Of a stretch of DNA of 46,052 bases, positions 32,505-40,119 are shown piece by piece. Made by a program: the position numbers and the translations under genes. Source of the stretch: Metaruminococcus_A sp003150405 (GTDB lineage: Bacteria > Bacillota > Clostridia > Oscillospirales > Ruminococcaceae); NCBI GenBank assembly GCA_902489745.1, contig CABUBB010000015.1:1-46052 (forward strand), read 5' to 3'. The notes beneath the pieces are model-generated. The model was given only the letters and a program-made list of their open reading frames with translations, ran no database searches and was not told where the DNA came from. Numbering within the stretch: the stretch's first letter is position 1; each line of letters opens with the position of its first letter.

Positions 32505-34174
32505 GCTTTTCCTACCCGGAAAAGAAACAGAAGGCCCTGGAACAGGTGAATCTTACGGTGGAGGACGGTGAATTTGTTGTCATCTGCGGCAAATCCGGCT
32601 GCGGTAAATCCACCCTTCTTCGGCACCTCAAGCCCATCCTTTCTCCGCATGGAACGCTGGAGGGGGAAATTCTGTTTGACAGAGCGCCCCTTTCAAATCT
32701 GGATCTGCGGGAACAGGCGGCAAAAATTGGGTATGTTCTGCAAAATCCAGACAACCAGATTGTCACCGACAAGGTGTGGCACGAGCTGGCGTTTGGTTTG
32801 GAGAGCTTGGGGTTTAATAATCATACCATCCGGCTGCGAGTTGCGGAAATGGCCAGCTTTTTTGGAATTCAGGAATGGTTCATGAAGAATGTAACCGAGC
32901 TTTCCGGCGGACAGAAGCAGCTTTTAAACCTTGCCTCAATTATGGCAATGCAGCCGGAAGTGCTGATTTTGGATGAACCGACTTCTCAGCTTGACCCGAT
33001 TGCCGCCTCCGAGTTTTTGGAAACGGTACAAAAAATCAATAATGAGCTCGGCGTAACAGTTATTTTGACCGAACACCGCTTGGAGGAGGTTCTTCCAATG
33101 GCAGATAAGGCGTTTGTCATGGACGCAGGGAAAATCATTGCCCAAGGGACGCCGCGGCAGGTGGGGGAAGCGCTGAAAGAGCGTGGAGACGATATGTTTA
33201 TCTCAATGCCGAGCGCCATGCAGATTTACGCAGGCATCCCTTCGGATCTACCGTGCCCCATTACGGTTAAGGACGGGCGGCGGTTTTTGAACGCCCTTCC
33301 GCTGAATGAAGGGCCTGCCGCTCTGGATGCGGCGGAGAGTTTGTCGGAACCGCAGCGCGGGAAGACGGAACCGGTTATTCAATTAAAGGACGTGTGGTTT
33401 CGCTATGAAAAACAGGGGAAGGATATTATAAAGGGGTTGTCCTTTTCGGTGGAACCGGGAACGCTTCACGCCATTGTAGGCGGGAACGGCACCGGCAAAA
33501 CGACGACGTTGTCGCTTATCAGCGGGATTTGCAGACCTTACCGCGGCAAGGTGTCGTTGAATGGAAAACCAATTCAAAAGTACAGCGATTCTGAATTGTT
33601 CCATGAAAATCTGGGTGTGCTGCCGCAAAATCCGCAGGCGTTGTTTGTCAAAAAAACGGTACGGCTGGATCTAATGGAGATATTGAGTGGCAAGAGCCTT
33701 TCCAAAGAGGAAAAGGAAGTACAGGCGCTGGAAGTTGCGAGGTTGGTTGAAATTGAGGATTTGCTGGAAAGCCATCCTTATGACTTGAGCGGCGGGGAGC
33801 AGCAGCGGGCGGCGCTTGCCAAGGTACTGCTGTTAAAGCCCCGAATTTTATTGTTGGATGAACCGACTAAGGGTTTGGACGCCTGTTTTAAGCAGAAGCT
33901 TGCAGAAATTCTGAAACAGCTTCAGAAAAACGGCGTGACCATTCTAATGGTCTCCCACGACATTGAGTTTTGTGCAAAATACGCCGACGCTTGTTCCATG
34001 TTTTTTGATGGTAGTGTTGTGACGACCAATACAGCCCGCCGCTTTTTCTGCGGCAATAATTTTTATACCACTGCGGCAAACCGGATGGCGCGCCATCTTT
34101 TTGCGGAAGCCGTGACAAATGAGGATGTGATTGAAGCATGCAGCCGGGGACTTCGGCAAAACGCGGTCGTTTGA
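32477..34174 (+). CDS. Fused double ECF ATPase (EcfA-EcfA')
   Basis: This 565-aa protein fuses two ABC ATPase domains. Domain 1: Walker A GKSGCGKST (38-46), signature LSGGQ (142-146), Walker B VLILDEP (162-168). Domain 2: Walker A GGNGTGKTT (335-343), signature LSGGE (437-441), Walker B ILLLDEP (457-463). Both are complete. It supplies both ATPase subunits of the ECF importer in one chain. ATG 32477 has CGGAGG upstream. It overlaps ecfT at its start and the S gene by 37 nt at its end. Confidence 0.93.
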   Translation: MGSFTVRNVSFSYPEKKQKALEQVNLTVEDGEFVVICGKSGCGKSTLLRHLKPILSPHGTLEGEILFDRAPLSNLDLREQAAKIGYVLQNPDNQIVTDKVWHELAFGLESLGFNNHTIRLRVAEMASFFGIQEWFMKNVTELSGGQKQLLNLASIMAMQPEVLILDEPTSQLDPIAASEFLETVQKINNELGVTVILTEHRLEEVLPMADKAFVMDAGKIIAQGTPRQVGEALKERGDDMFISMPSAMQIYAGIPSDLPCPITVKDGRRFLNALPLNEGPAALDAAESLSEPQRGKTEPVIQLKDVWFRYEKQGKDIIKGLSFSVEPGTLHAIVGGNGTGKTTTLSLISGICRPYRGKVSLNGKPIQKYSDSELFHENLGVLPQNPQALFVKKTVRLDLMEILSGKSLSKEEKEVQALEVARLVEIEDLLESHPYDLSGGEQQRAALAKVLLLKPRILLLDEPTKGLDACFKQKLAEILKQLQKNGVTILMVSHDIEFCAKYADACSMFFDGSVVTTNTARRFFCGNNFYTTAANRMARHLFAEAVTNEDVIEACSRGLRQNAVV

Positions 34175-34869
34175 GTAAGCGTACCGTTGTTGCGAGTATT
34201 TTAATTATTGTTGTCATACCACTTTTGATTGCGTTTGGAATCCTGTATCTTAAGGATCGGAGCTATTATCTCATCAGTGTACTGATTATTGCCTGCACCA
34301 TGATTCCTTTTTTTATGGTGTTTGAAAAGCGTAAACCGCAGGCGCGGGAATTGGTAGTTATTGCCGTTCTGTGCGCCATTGCAGTGGCAGGCCGGGCTGC
34401 TTTTTTCTGGCTGCCGCAGTTTAAGCCGGTAACGGCGATTGTCATTATTGCGGGCGTCTGTTTCGGTGCGGAAAGCGGTTTCCTGGTGGGGGCGGTCACG
34501 GGTTTTGTCTCAAACTTTTTTATGGGCCAGGGACCATGGACGCCGTGGCAGATGTTCTGCTTTGGCATCATTGGCTTTTTGGCAGGCATTTTGTTTAAAA
34601 AAGGGTTTCTCCAGAAAAAAATCCTGCCGCTCTGTGTGTATGGCGGGCTTTCCACCTTTTTTATCTACGGAGGGATTATCAACATCAGTTCGCTTACTAT
34701 GTTTGGAAGCAGTATTACCTGGCAGACTTTGATGATGGTTTATGCTTCTGCAATCCCGTTTGATGCAATTCATGCGGCCTCAACAGTGGTGTTCCTTTTG
34801 CTGTTTGCCCGCCCGATGATGGAAAAGCTCGACCGTATCAAAATCAAATATGGCATGATTGAACCGTAG
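34138..34869 (+). CDS. ECF transporter S component, predicted cobalamin-specific
   Basis: This 243-aa membrane protein has about seven hydrophobic segments. An S-component-like region begins at RELVVIAVLCAIAVAGR and includes the GAESGFLVGAVTGFVSNFFMGQGPWTPWQ stretch (Gly/Pro/Trp loop) typical of S proteins. It follows EcfT and the double ATPase, so it should confer substrate specificity. With the B12 riboswitch, cobalamin or cobinamide is the best guess, as for CbrT, though the primary sequence does not prove it. The start may be ATG 34138 or a later TTG (34171). Confidence 0.85.
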   Translation: MQPGTSAKRGRLSKRTVVASILIIVVIPLLIAFGILYLKDRSYYLISVLIIACTMIPFFMVFEKRKPQARELVVIAVLCAIAVAGRAAFFWLPQFKPVTAIVIIAGVCFGAESGFLVGAVTGFVSNFFMGQGPWTPWQMFCFGIIGFLAGILFKKGFLQKKILPLCVYGGLSTFFIYGGIINISSLTMFGSSITWQTLMMVYASAIPFDAIHAASTVVFLLLFARPMMEKLDRIKIKYGMIEP

Positions 34870-34880
34870 GAGAATTCAGT

Positions 34881-35531
34881 ATGAAATTTGCAATGTCATA
34901 TAGCTGCGGAAAGGACAGTGCGCTAGCCCTATACCGGATGATCCAGCAGGGGCATGAGCCGGTTGCTCTGGTGGTGACGGTGAATGAGGCCCAGCAGCGA
35001 TCCTGGTTTCACGGCGTCCAGCAGGAGCTGCTGGACGCTGTTTCGGACAGCGTTGGAATCCCCTTGGTGCTGTGCCGGTGCAGGACCGAGGCATACGCAG
35101 AAGCTTTTGAGTCCGGGCTTCTCCGGGCAAAGGGAATGGGGGCAGCCGCTTGTGTGTTTGGCGATATTGACGAACCTGGACGTCGGGAATGGGACGAGGC
35201 GCGCTGCAAAGCGGCCGGTCTTGACTGTGTACTGCCGTTGTGGCAGCAGGGCAGAGAGGCGCTGACCCGGGAAGGAATTGAGGCAGGTCTGAAAGCAATG
35301 ATTAAAATTGTACAGCTTTGCTCGCTGAACGCCTCCTATTTGGGCAGAACACTGGACTGGGAATTGGCAAAGGCCATTCAGGCGGCTGGAGCAGATATGT
35401 GTGGTGAAAACGGCGAATACCATACCTTTGTTTATGACGGTCCGCTGTTTCGGTATCCGGTTCCGCTTGAGAATCAGGGAATTGTAGAATTTGGAACCCA
35501 TGCAGCGGTAGATCTCACCTTAAAAAAGTAA
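34881..35531 (+). CDS. Dph6-like ATP pyrophosphatase (PP-loop), last gene of B12 operon
   Basis: This 216-aa protein has an N-type PP-loop SYSCGKDSALAL at its start, then GDIDEPGRREWDEARC and GENGEYHTFVYDGPLF, the marker blocks of the Dph6/COG2102 family. In archaea and eukaryotes Dph6 amidates diphthine, a substrate bacteria lack, so the bacterial member must act on something else. It is 11 nt downstream of the S component with AGGAGA upstream and before the operon terminator, which links it to cobalamin use. An amide-forming or -remodelling step on a corrinoid side chain is a reasonable guess. Confidence 0.87.
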   Translation: MKFAMSYSCGKDSALALYRMIQQGHEPVALVVTVNEAQQRSWFHGVQQELLDAVSDSVGIPLVLCRCRTEAYAEAFESGLLRAKGMGAAACVFGDIDEPGRREWDEARCKAAGLDCVLPLWQQGREALTREGIEAGLKAMIKIVQLCSLNASYLGRTLDWELAKAIQAAGADMCGENGEYHTFVYDGPLFRYPVPLENQGIVEFGTHAAVDLTLKK

Positions 35532-35562
35532 CAGGCAGGGCGTAAAATGCCCTGCCTGTTTG
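35530..35562 (+). terminator. Terminator of the B12 operon
   Basis: AACAGGCAGGGC / GCCCTGCCTGTT with loop GTAAAAT-like centre, ending TT. 12-bp perfect stem directly after the Dph6-like stop. Confidence 0.8.
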
Positions 35563-35697
35563 GCTGATAGCCATTGAACTATTTCGATAAGCGTTTCGTT
35601 CCCAAACGGTATAAAAACTGTTTTGATGTTGAAATGATTTACACGGATTGGAGAAATGGTGGATGGCGCTTGTGCTTACGAGTGCACGGCCTAGTCA

Positions 35698-37176
35698 CTA
35701 TATACGCGAATAAAGGGTGCTATAGGCGGTATTTAACAGGGAACCACTGGTGTCGTGTGAGAGCTCCCATGCGCCGACACCGGCCATGCCGAGGGACTTT
35801 GCCAAGGATATCTTTGCCGTAATGGACTGTGGATCCTCGTAGGAAAGAAAGGTGTTGTTTCCAAACAGATAGGGAACCTTTGCGGTTTCATGCAGGTGTT
35901 TGGTGTAAGCGGGGTTGTTCAAATAAGAATTGCGCACGGTATCGTAGCTAAGGGATTTTGCAGAGGAAAAAGCACTGTAAAGGCCATTGTTCTGGCTGCT
36001 GACTCCCTGGTATATGTAACCGTAAAAGGGCATGCCAAGCACCAGCTTTTTGGGAGAAACCCCTTTGTAAAGATATGCAGATACGCCGTCGTATACACTG
36101 GTTTTGTATTGCGGAGAGCTTTCCTGCGGTTGATAAAGCGGGGCGTTCAAATCGGCATAACGATCCCATGGGCCATGCATGTCGTAGGCCATGACAAAAA
36201 TGTAATCGACCAGGCCGGCAACGCTTTGTGGTTCAATTTTTGAAAGGTAACTGGTATTAGCTGCTCCGGCAATGGTGAGATAGTAGCTGCGCCCGTCCTT
36301 TTGGCTCTGTGCATCCAGCTTTTCGCGGATTGCTTTGAGTAGCAGGGTGAAGTTCTGCTTGTCCTGCGGACGGTTGGTGTTTCCGGCGGGACCGCCGGAA
36401 ACGGGGTATTCCCAGTCAAGATCAATTCCGTCAAAGCCGTGCTCCAAAATAAAATCCAGACAACTCTGTGCAAAGGCATCTCTTCTGGCACTGGTGGAAG
36501 CGATGTCGGAAAAATAGGTGGAATAGTCCCATCCACCGACCGATATTAAGGTTTTCAAATGCCGGTTTGTCTGTTTCAAGGCCCGTAGAGCGGCAAAATT
36601 TTTGCGATCATTGGCGGGATCAGCCAGTGCGATTGCATTGGCTGCTGGATCAATTTTTGCAAAAGCATAATTTAAATGGGTGAGCTGGCGAGCCGGAACA
36701 CTTTGCGGGGAATATCCCTTGTAAGATGACCAGCCGGTGTAATAGCCGACAATAATTTTTCCGGCTGGTGTCGGCGTCGGTTCAGGCAGGGAAGGATTAG
36801 AAGAGGCGGAAGAGTTGACAGAACCGTTTCCGTTTCCGCTGGGGGTATTGGGATGGTTCGGGGAGACGGTGCTGCTGCCGTTGGAGTCTCCGGGCAATTC
36901 ACTGTTTTCCTCCGAGTGCGGAGGCGTTTCATCCGCCTTAGGAAAAGACTCTGTTGAAGGCAAAGAAGAACTGCTGCTGTTGTCGGCTTGGCTGTTTGAA
37001 AATTCTGTTTCCCAATCATCCGGTTCTGCACCGTTAGAAATTGAAGAAGCACTTTCTGAAACAAGGCTGTTGCCTTGATTGGGGTGGATTGCCGTACTTA
37101 TCCCGGTGGAAAGTGTCATCATCAATACAAGAATCACAAGGCCAATTTGTTTGAATTTCCTCAACAAATGCTCCAT
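35698..37176 (-). CDS. Secreted GH18 (chitinase-like) glycoside hydrolase
   Basis: This 492-aa secreted protein has an N-terminal hydrophobic signal (about 8-27), a long Ser/Pro/Asn/Glu-rich linker (about 30-138) and a GH18 catalytic barrel. The DxxDxDxE motif DGIDLDWE is at 249-256 with catalytic Glu256, and the VMAYDMHGPWD substrate motif is near residue 330. It likely cleaves chitin or peptidoglycan-like beta-1,4-GlcNAc polymers. There is no sortase motif, so it is either released or held by the uncleaved signal. ATG 37176 overlaps its own AAAGGA, so TTG 37164 is an alternative start. It is on its own between the B12 operon terminator and the csoR region. Confidence 0.9.
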   Translation of the reverse strand: MEHLLRKFKQIGLVILVLMMTLSTGISTAIHPNQGNSLVSESASSISNGAEPDDWETEFSNSQADNSSSSSLPSTESFPKADETPPHSEENSELPGDSNGSSTVSPNHPNTPSGNGNGSVNSSASSNPSLPEPTPTPAGKIIVGYYTGWSSYKGYSPQSVPARQLTHLNYAFAKIDPAANAIALADPANDRKNFAALRALKQTNRHLKTLISVGGWDYSTYFSDIASTSARRDAFAQSCLDFILEHGFDGIDLDWEYPVSGGPAGNTNRPQDKQNFTLLLKAIREKLDAQSQKDGRSYYLTIAGAANTSYLSKIEPQSVAGLVDYIFVMAYDMHGPWDRYADLNAPLYQPQESSPQYKTSVYDGVSAYLYKGVSPKKLVLGMPFYGYIYQGVSSQNNGLYSAFSSAKSLSYDTVRNSYLNNPAYTKHLHETAKVPYLFGNNTFLSYEDPQSITAKISLAKSLGMAGVGAWELSHDTSGSLLNTAYSTLYSRI

Positions 37177-37347
37177 CCTTTAAGATTTATTTCCTATTGC
37201 ACCAATAGGATTTGGCTTTATTGTATAAAAAAAGAAATTGTTTGGCAACAATCAAGATCTGGAAGCAGAAAAAGAATTTTGCATTTTAGTTAAAAAACTG
37301 CATGCCTTAAGGGTTTTAGTCAAAGTTCTGAAATGTTCGCCGTACAA

Positions 37348-37409
37348 ATTTGGAAAACTTGACAAACCGTTCGCTTTACCGGATAATATACATATACCCC
37401 TTACGGTAT
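37348..37409 (+). promoter_or_regulatory. csoR promoter and operator
   Basis: TTGACA and GATAAT are spaced 17 nt just upstream (about 37359-37387). The inverted repeat ATACC-CCTTAC-GGTAT (37394-37409) lies at the start of the transcript, matching the C-rich dyad preceding the P-type ATPase. This supports autorepression. Confidence 0.8.
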
Positions 37410-37422
37410 TGGAGGAGAAGCT

Positions 37423-37698
37423 ATGAGACAGTGTATGGATGCGGAAAATTTGCACCGGCGTTTGAAAAAAATTATTGGACAGGTACAGGCGATTGACCGA
37501 ATGGTGGATGAGGACGTCCCCTGCGAGGATGTTTTGGCGCAGATTAATGCGGCAAAATCGGCGCTTCATAAGGTGGGGCAGGTGGTGCTGGAGGGGCACA
37601 TTAACCATTGCGTACGGGATGGTATTGCGCATGGTGATGCAGACCAGACCATTGCAAATTTTACCAAAGCGGTGGAACGTTTTGCTAATATGATATAG
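37423..37698 (+). CDS. csoR: CsoR-family metal-sensing repressor
   Basis: This 91-aa all-helical protein has the copper-type ligand set Cys34, His59 and Cys63. The 25-residue and 4-residue spacings are exactly those of CsoR (C36-H61-C65 in M. tuberculosis). It binds DNA as a tetramer and releases it on Cu(I) binding. GGAGGAG precedes ATG 37423. The dyads in its own promoter and in the P-type ATPase promoter share the ATACC/GGTAT arms. A terminator separates it from the ATPase, so they are two transcripts under one regulator. Confidence 0.92.
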   Translation: MRQCMDAENLHRRLKKIIGQVQAIDRMVDEDVPCEDVLAQINAAKSALHKVGQVVLEGHINHCVRDGIAHGDADQTIANFTKAVERFANMI

Positions 37699-37705
37699 CC
37701 GGTAA

Positions 37706-37737
37706 AATGCAGCCTGTTTTCAGGCTGCATTTTTTGC
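37706..37737 (+). terminator. Terminator after csoR
   Basis: AATGCAGCCTG / CAGGCTGCATT with loop TTTT is followed by a T tract. A strong intrinsic terminator. Confidence 0.92.
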
Positions 37738-37740
37738 CTC

Positions 37741-37797
37741 TTGACAACCTATACCCCTATCGGTATAATAAAACTGTACCGATACCCCTATAGGTAT
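37741..37797 (+). promoter_or_regulatory. P-type ATPase promoter with two CsoR operators
   Basis: A fully consensus promoter: TTGACA (37741-37746), 17 nt, TATAAT (37764-37769). The perfect dyad TATACC-CCTATC-GGTATA (37750-37767) fills the spacer and touches the -10. A second, ATACC-CCTATA-GGTAT (37782-37797), lies about 31 bp downstream, at the start of the transcript. Confidence 0.9.
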
Positions 37798-37811
37798 ATT
37801 TGGAGGCGGTT

Positions 37812-39686
37812 ATGAACAACACTGAAAAGCTCCTGGAATGGGGCGGAATAAAACGGGACATTCTTTTTCTGGTAATTTCAGCTGTTGCATTGGTCATTAG
37901 TATTTTTGACCTGGTGCAGCTTCCATTTGATGCGGCCTGGGTTGCAATTCTCCTGTGCGGAGTTCCAATCCTTTTGGAAGCCATCGTTGGTTTGGTGACG
38001 TCGTTTGACATAAAGGCAGATGTTTTGGTTTCGATTGCGCTGGTTGCCTCGGTTGCCATCGGCGAAATTTTTGCTGCTGGAGAAGTGGCGTTTATCATGC
38101 AGCTTGGTGCCCTTTTGGAGGACTTGACCGTTGCACGGGCACGGGCGGGGATTGAAAAGCTCGTCCATCTGACTCCGCGTATCGCGCGGATTTTGCGGGG
38201 AACCGATGAAATTGTTGTTCCGGCGGAGGAGGTTCAGGTGGGTGACCTTCTCCGGGTGCTGCCCGGCGAGACTGTTCCGGTGGATGGAGTTGTTGTTTCC
38301 GGACAGACCTCCATTAATCAGGCGGTTATGACGGGAGAATCCCTCCCTGTGGATAAAAAAGCGGGAGATGAGGTCTCGAGCGGTACGGTGAACCAGTTTG
38401 GTTCGTTTGATATGAAGGCGACAAAGGTTGGGGAAGACAGTTCGATTCAGCGGATGATACGGCTTGTTCAGTCAGCCGACGCAGGGAAGGCCAAAATTGT
38501 TGGGTTGGCCGATCGTTGGGCAACCTGGATTGTTGTTATTGCATTGTCTGCCGCCGCGCTGACTTGGTTGATAACTGGGGAGATTATCCGCGCTGTGACA
38601 ATTTTGGTTGTATTTTGTCCGTGTGCGTTGGTTTTGGCAACGCCGACTGCAATTATGGCCGCTATAGGAAACGCAACAAAACACGGATTTTTGGTTCGGC
38701 AGGGCGATGCTTTGGAACGGCTGGCGTCTGTTTCCAAATTCGCCTTTGACAAAACAGGTACCCTAACCCGTGGCACGCCGCAGGTTGTTGCTGTCCGGAG
38801 CTTTTTGCAGGGGCTTTCGGAGGATGAGCTCTATCAATATGCGGCTGCTGCGGAACTCCGTTCGGAACATCCGTTGGGAAAAGCGGTGGTTCGTTGTTAT
38901 CGTAAGATCTCTGAAAAGGAAATTCCAAGTGCGGAAAGCTTTCAAATGCTGCCAGGCCGTGGTGTTCGGGCGAACATAGGCGGACGGGAAGTTTTAGCCG
39001 GAAATATGGAATTGCTCGATGCTCAGGGCGCTGTAATTAAATCTTCCGCTTGTGACGCCGCAGAACGGTATTTATATGAGGGCTGTACCATTATTTACCT
39101 TTCGATTGACGGGGTATTGGCTGGACTGCTGGCTTTGGCCGATACTCTGCGTCCAGAATCTGCAAAAATGATTGCGCAAATAAAGCGGATTGGCATTGTA
39201 CCAGTTCTTTTAACCGGAGACCATGAGAACGCGGCCCGCTACATTGCAAACCAGCTTTCCATTGATGAAATGTGTGCCAATTGCCTGCCAGAGGATAAAC
39301 TGAATTACATTGACGCTTCTCAAAAAATACAGAAACAGGTATGCATGATTGGAGACGGAATTAACGATGCACCAGCATTAAAAATAGCTTGTGTTGGGAT
39401 TGCAATGGGGGGAGTTGGCAGCGATATTGCAGTGGATGCGGCCGATATTGCTTTGGTGAACGACGATATAAAAGAAATACCGCATCTTCTGCGGCTTGCC
39501 AAGCGGATGATGCTGACCATTAAATGCAACTTAACCTTTTCGATGACGTTGAATTTTATTGCCATTGTTCTTGCCATGACGGGAATTTTAGATCCTGTTT
39601 TTGGGGCATTGGTTCATAATGCGGGATCGGTTTTGGTGATTATCAATTCTGCCGTTCTGTTAAAATGGAGAAAGAAGGTACAATAG
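37812..39686 (+). CDS. Heavy-metal P1B-type ATPase
   Basis: This 624-aa pump has TGES (174-177), the membrane metal motif CPC (269-271), phosphorylation DKTGT (313-317), SEHPL (352-356) and GDGINDAPALK. There is no N-terminal heavy-metal-associated domain; the chain begins almost at the first membrane helix. The last membrane segments carry HNAGS, whereas copper pumps usually have MxxSS, so copper specificity is suggested by CsoR but not by this motif. ATG 37812 has GGAGG at 6 nt; the TTG at 37800 is rejected. Confidence 0.92.
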   Translation: MNNTEKLLEWGGIKRDILFLVISAVALVISIFDLVQLPFDAAWVAILLCGVPILLEAIVGLVTSFDIKADVLVSIALVASVAIGEIFAAGEVAFIMQLGALLEDLTVARARAGIEKLVHLTPRIARILRGTDEIVVPAEEVQVGDLLRVLPGETVPVDGVVVSGQTSINQAVMTGESLPVDKKAGDEVSSGTVNQFGSFDMKATKVGEDSSIQRMIRLVQSADAGKAKIVGLADRWATWIVVIALSAAALTWLITGEIIRAVTILVVFCPCALVLATPTAIMAAIGNATKHGFLVRQGDALERLASVSKFAFDKTGTLTRGTPQVVAVRSFLQGLSEDELYQYAAAAELRSEHPLGKAVVRCYRKISEKEIPSAESFQMLPGRGVRANIGGREVLAGNMELLDAQGAVIKSSACDAAERYLYEGCTIIYLSIDGVLAGLLALADTLRPESAKMIAQIKRIGIVPVLLTGDHENAARYIANQLSIDEMCANCLPEDKLNYIDASQKIQKQVCMIGDGINDAPALKIACVGIAMGGVGSDIAVDAADIALVNDDIKEIPHLLRLAKRMMLTIKCNLTFSMTLNFIAIVLAMTGILDPVFGALVHNAGSVLVIINSAVLLKWRKKVQ

Positions 39687-40061
39687 ACCGCGTTGTTCAG
39701 CACCAGAGAATAGCCTATATTCGGAAAGAAATGAGTTTTTATAATCCCCTCTTCCAGTTTGTTTTTTGCTGTGATAGGTCAAAGATTGAAAAAGGGATAG
39801 CATTGATTGGACGAAAGGATATACAGCCCATGTTCATTGCCAAGAATATTGAATCGTTTGGCTTTCAGCGGCCTTAATCCATGCGGTAGAATCACAGAGC
39901 ACACCAAAAGCGACGGTGTGTGCCAGCTGGTGTTTCAAGGTGGGTGAGGATGAGGGACCGAGAAATTGTGCAGTATAAAAAGCCCGGAGGCGTGAGCTTC
40001 CGGGCTTTTTCTTTATTTCCTTTACCAAACATTCCCTGTGGATTCGACAAAGCCGCTGTGG
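39687..40061. other. Intergenic stretch between P-type ATPase and dinB
   Basis: About 375 nt. Short open frames on both strands lack ribosome sites. At 39978-40011 there is a perfect terminator hairpin (AAAAAGCCCGGA / TCCGGGCTTTTT) with T tract, so something is transcribed rightward into it, perhaps the ATPase message. The stretch about 39860-39975 has the look of a degraded coding piece but I cannot assign it. Confidence 0.4.
39978..40011. terminator. Terminator upstream of dinB
   Basis: A 12-bp stem AAAAAGCCCGGA / TCCGGGCTTTTT with loop GGCGTGAGCT-like centre and a following CTT. Near-symmetric, it may stop transcription from both sides. Confidence 0.85.
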
Positions 40062-40087
40062 TATACTAAATACAGAACATTTGTTCT
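40059..40087 (+). promoter_or_regulatory. dinB promoter with LexA box
   Basis: The extended -10 TGGTATACT (40059-40067) is followed at the transcript start by AGAAC-ATTT-GTTCT (40074-40087). This matches the GAAC-N4-GTTC LexA (Cheo) box of Gram-positive SOS genes. Confidence 0.85.
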
Positions 40088-40119
40088 TTTGTTTGATATT
40101 TCGTTTGGTGGTGATTTCT

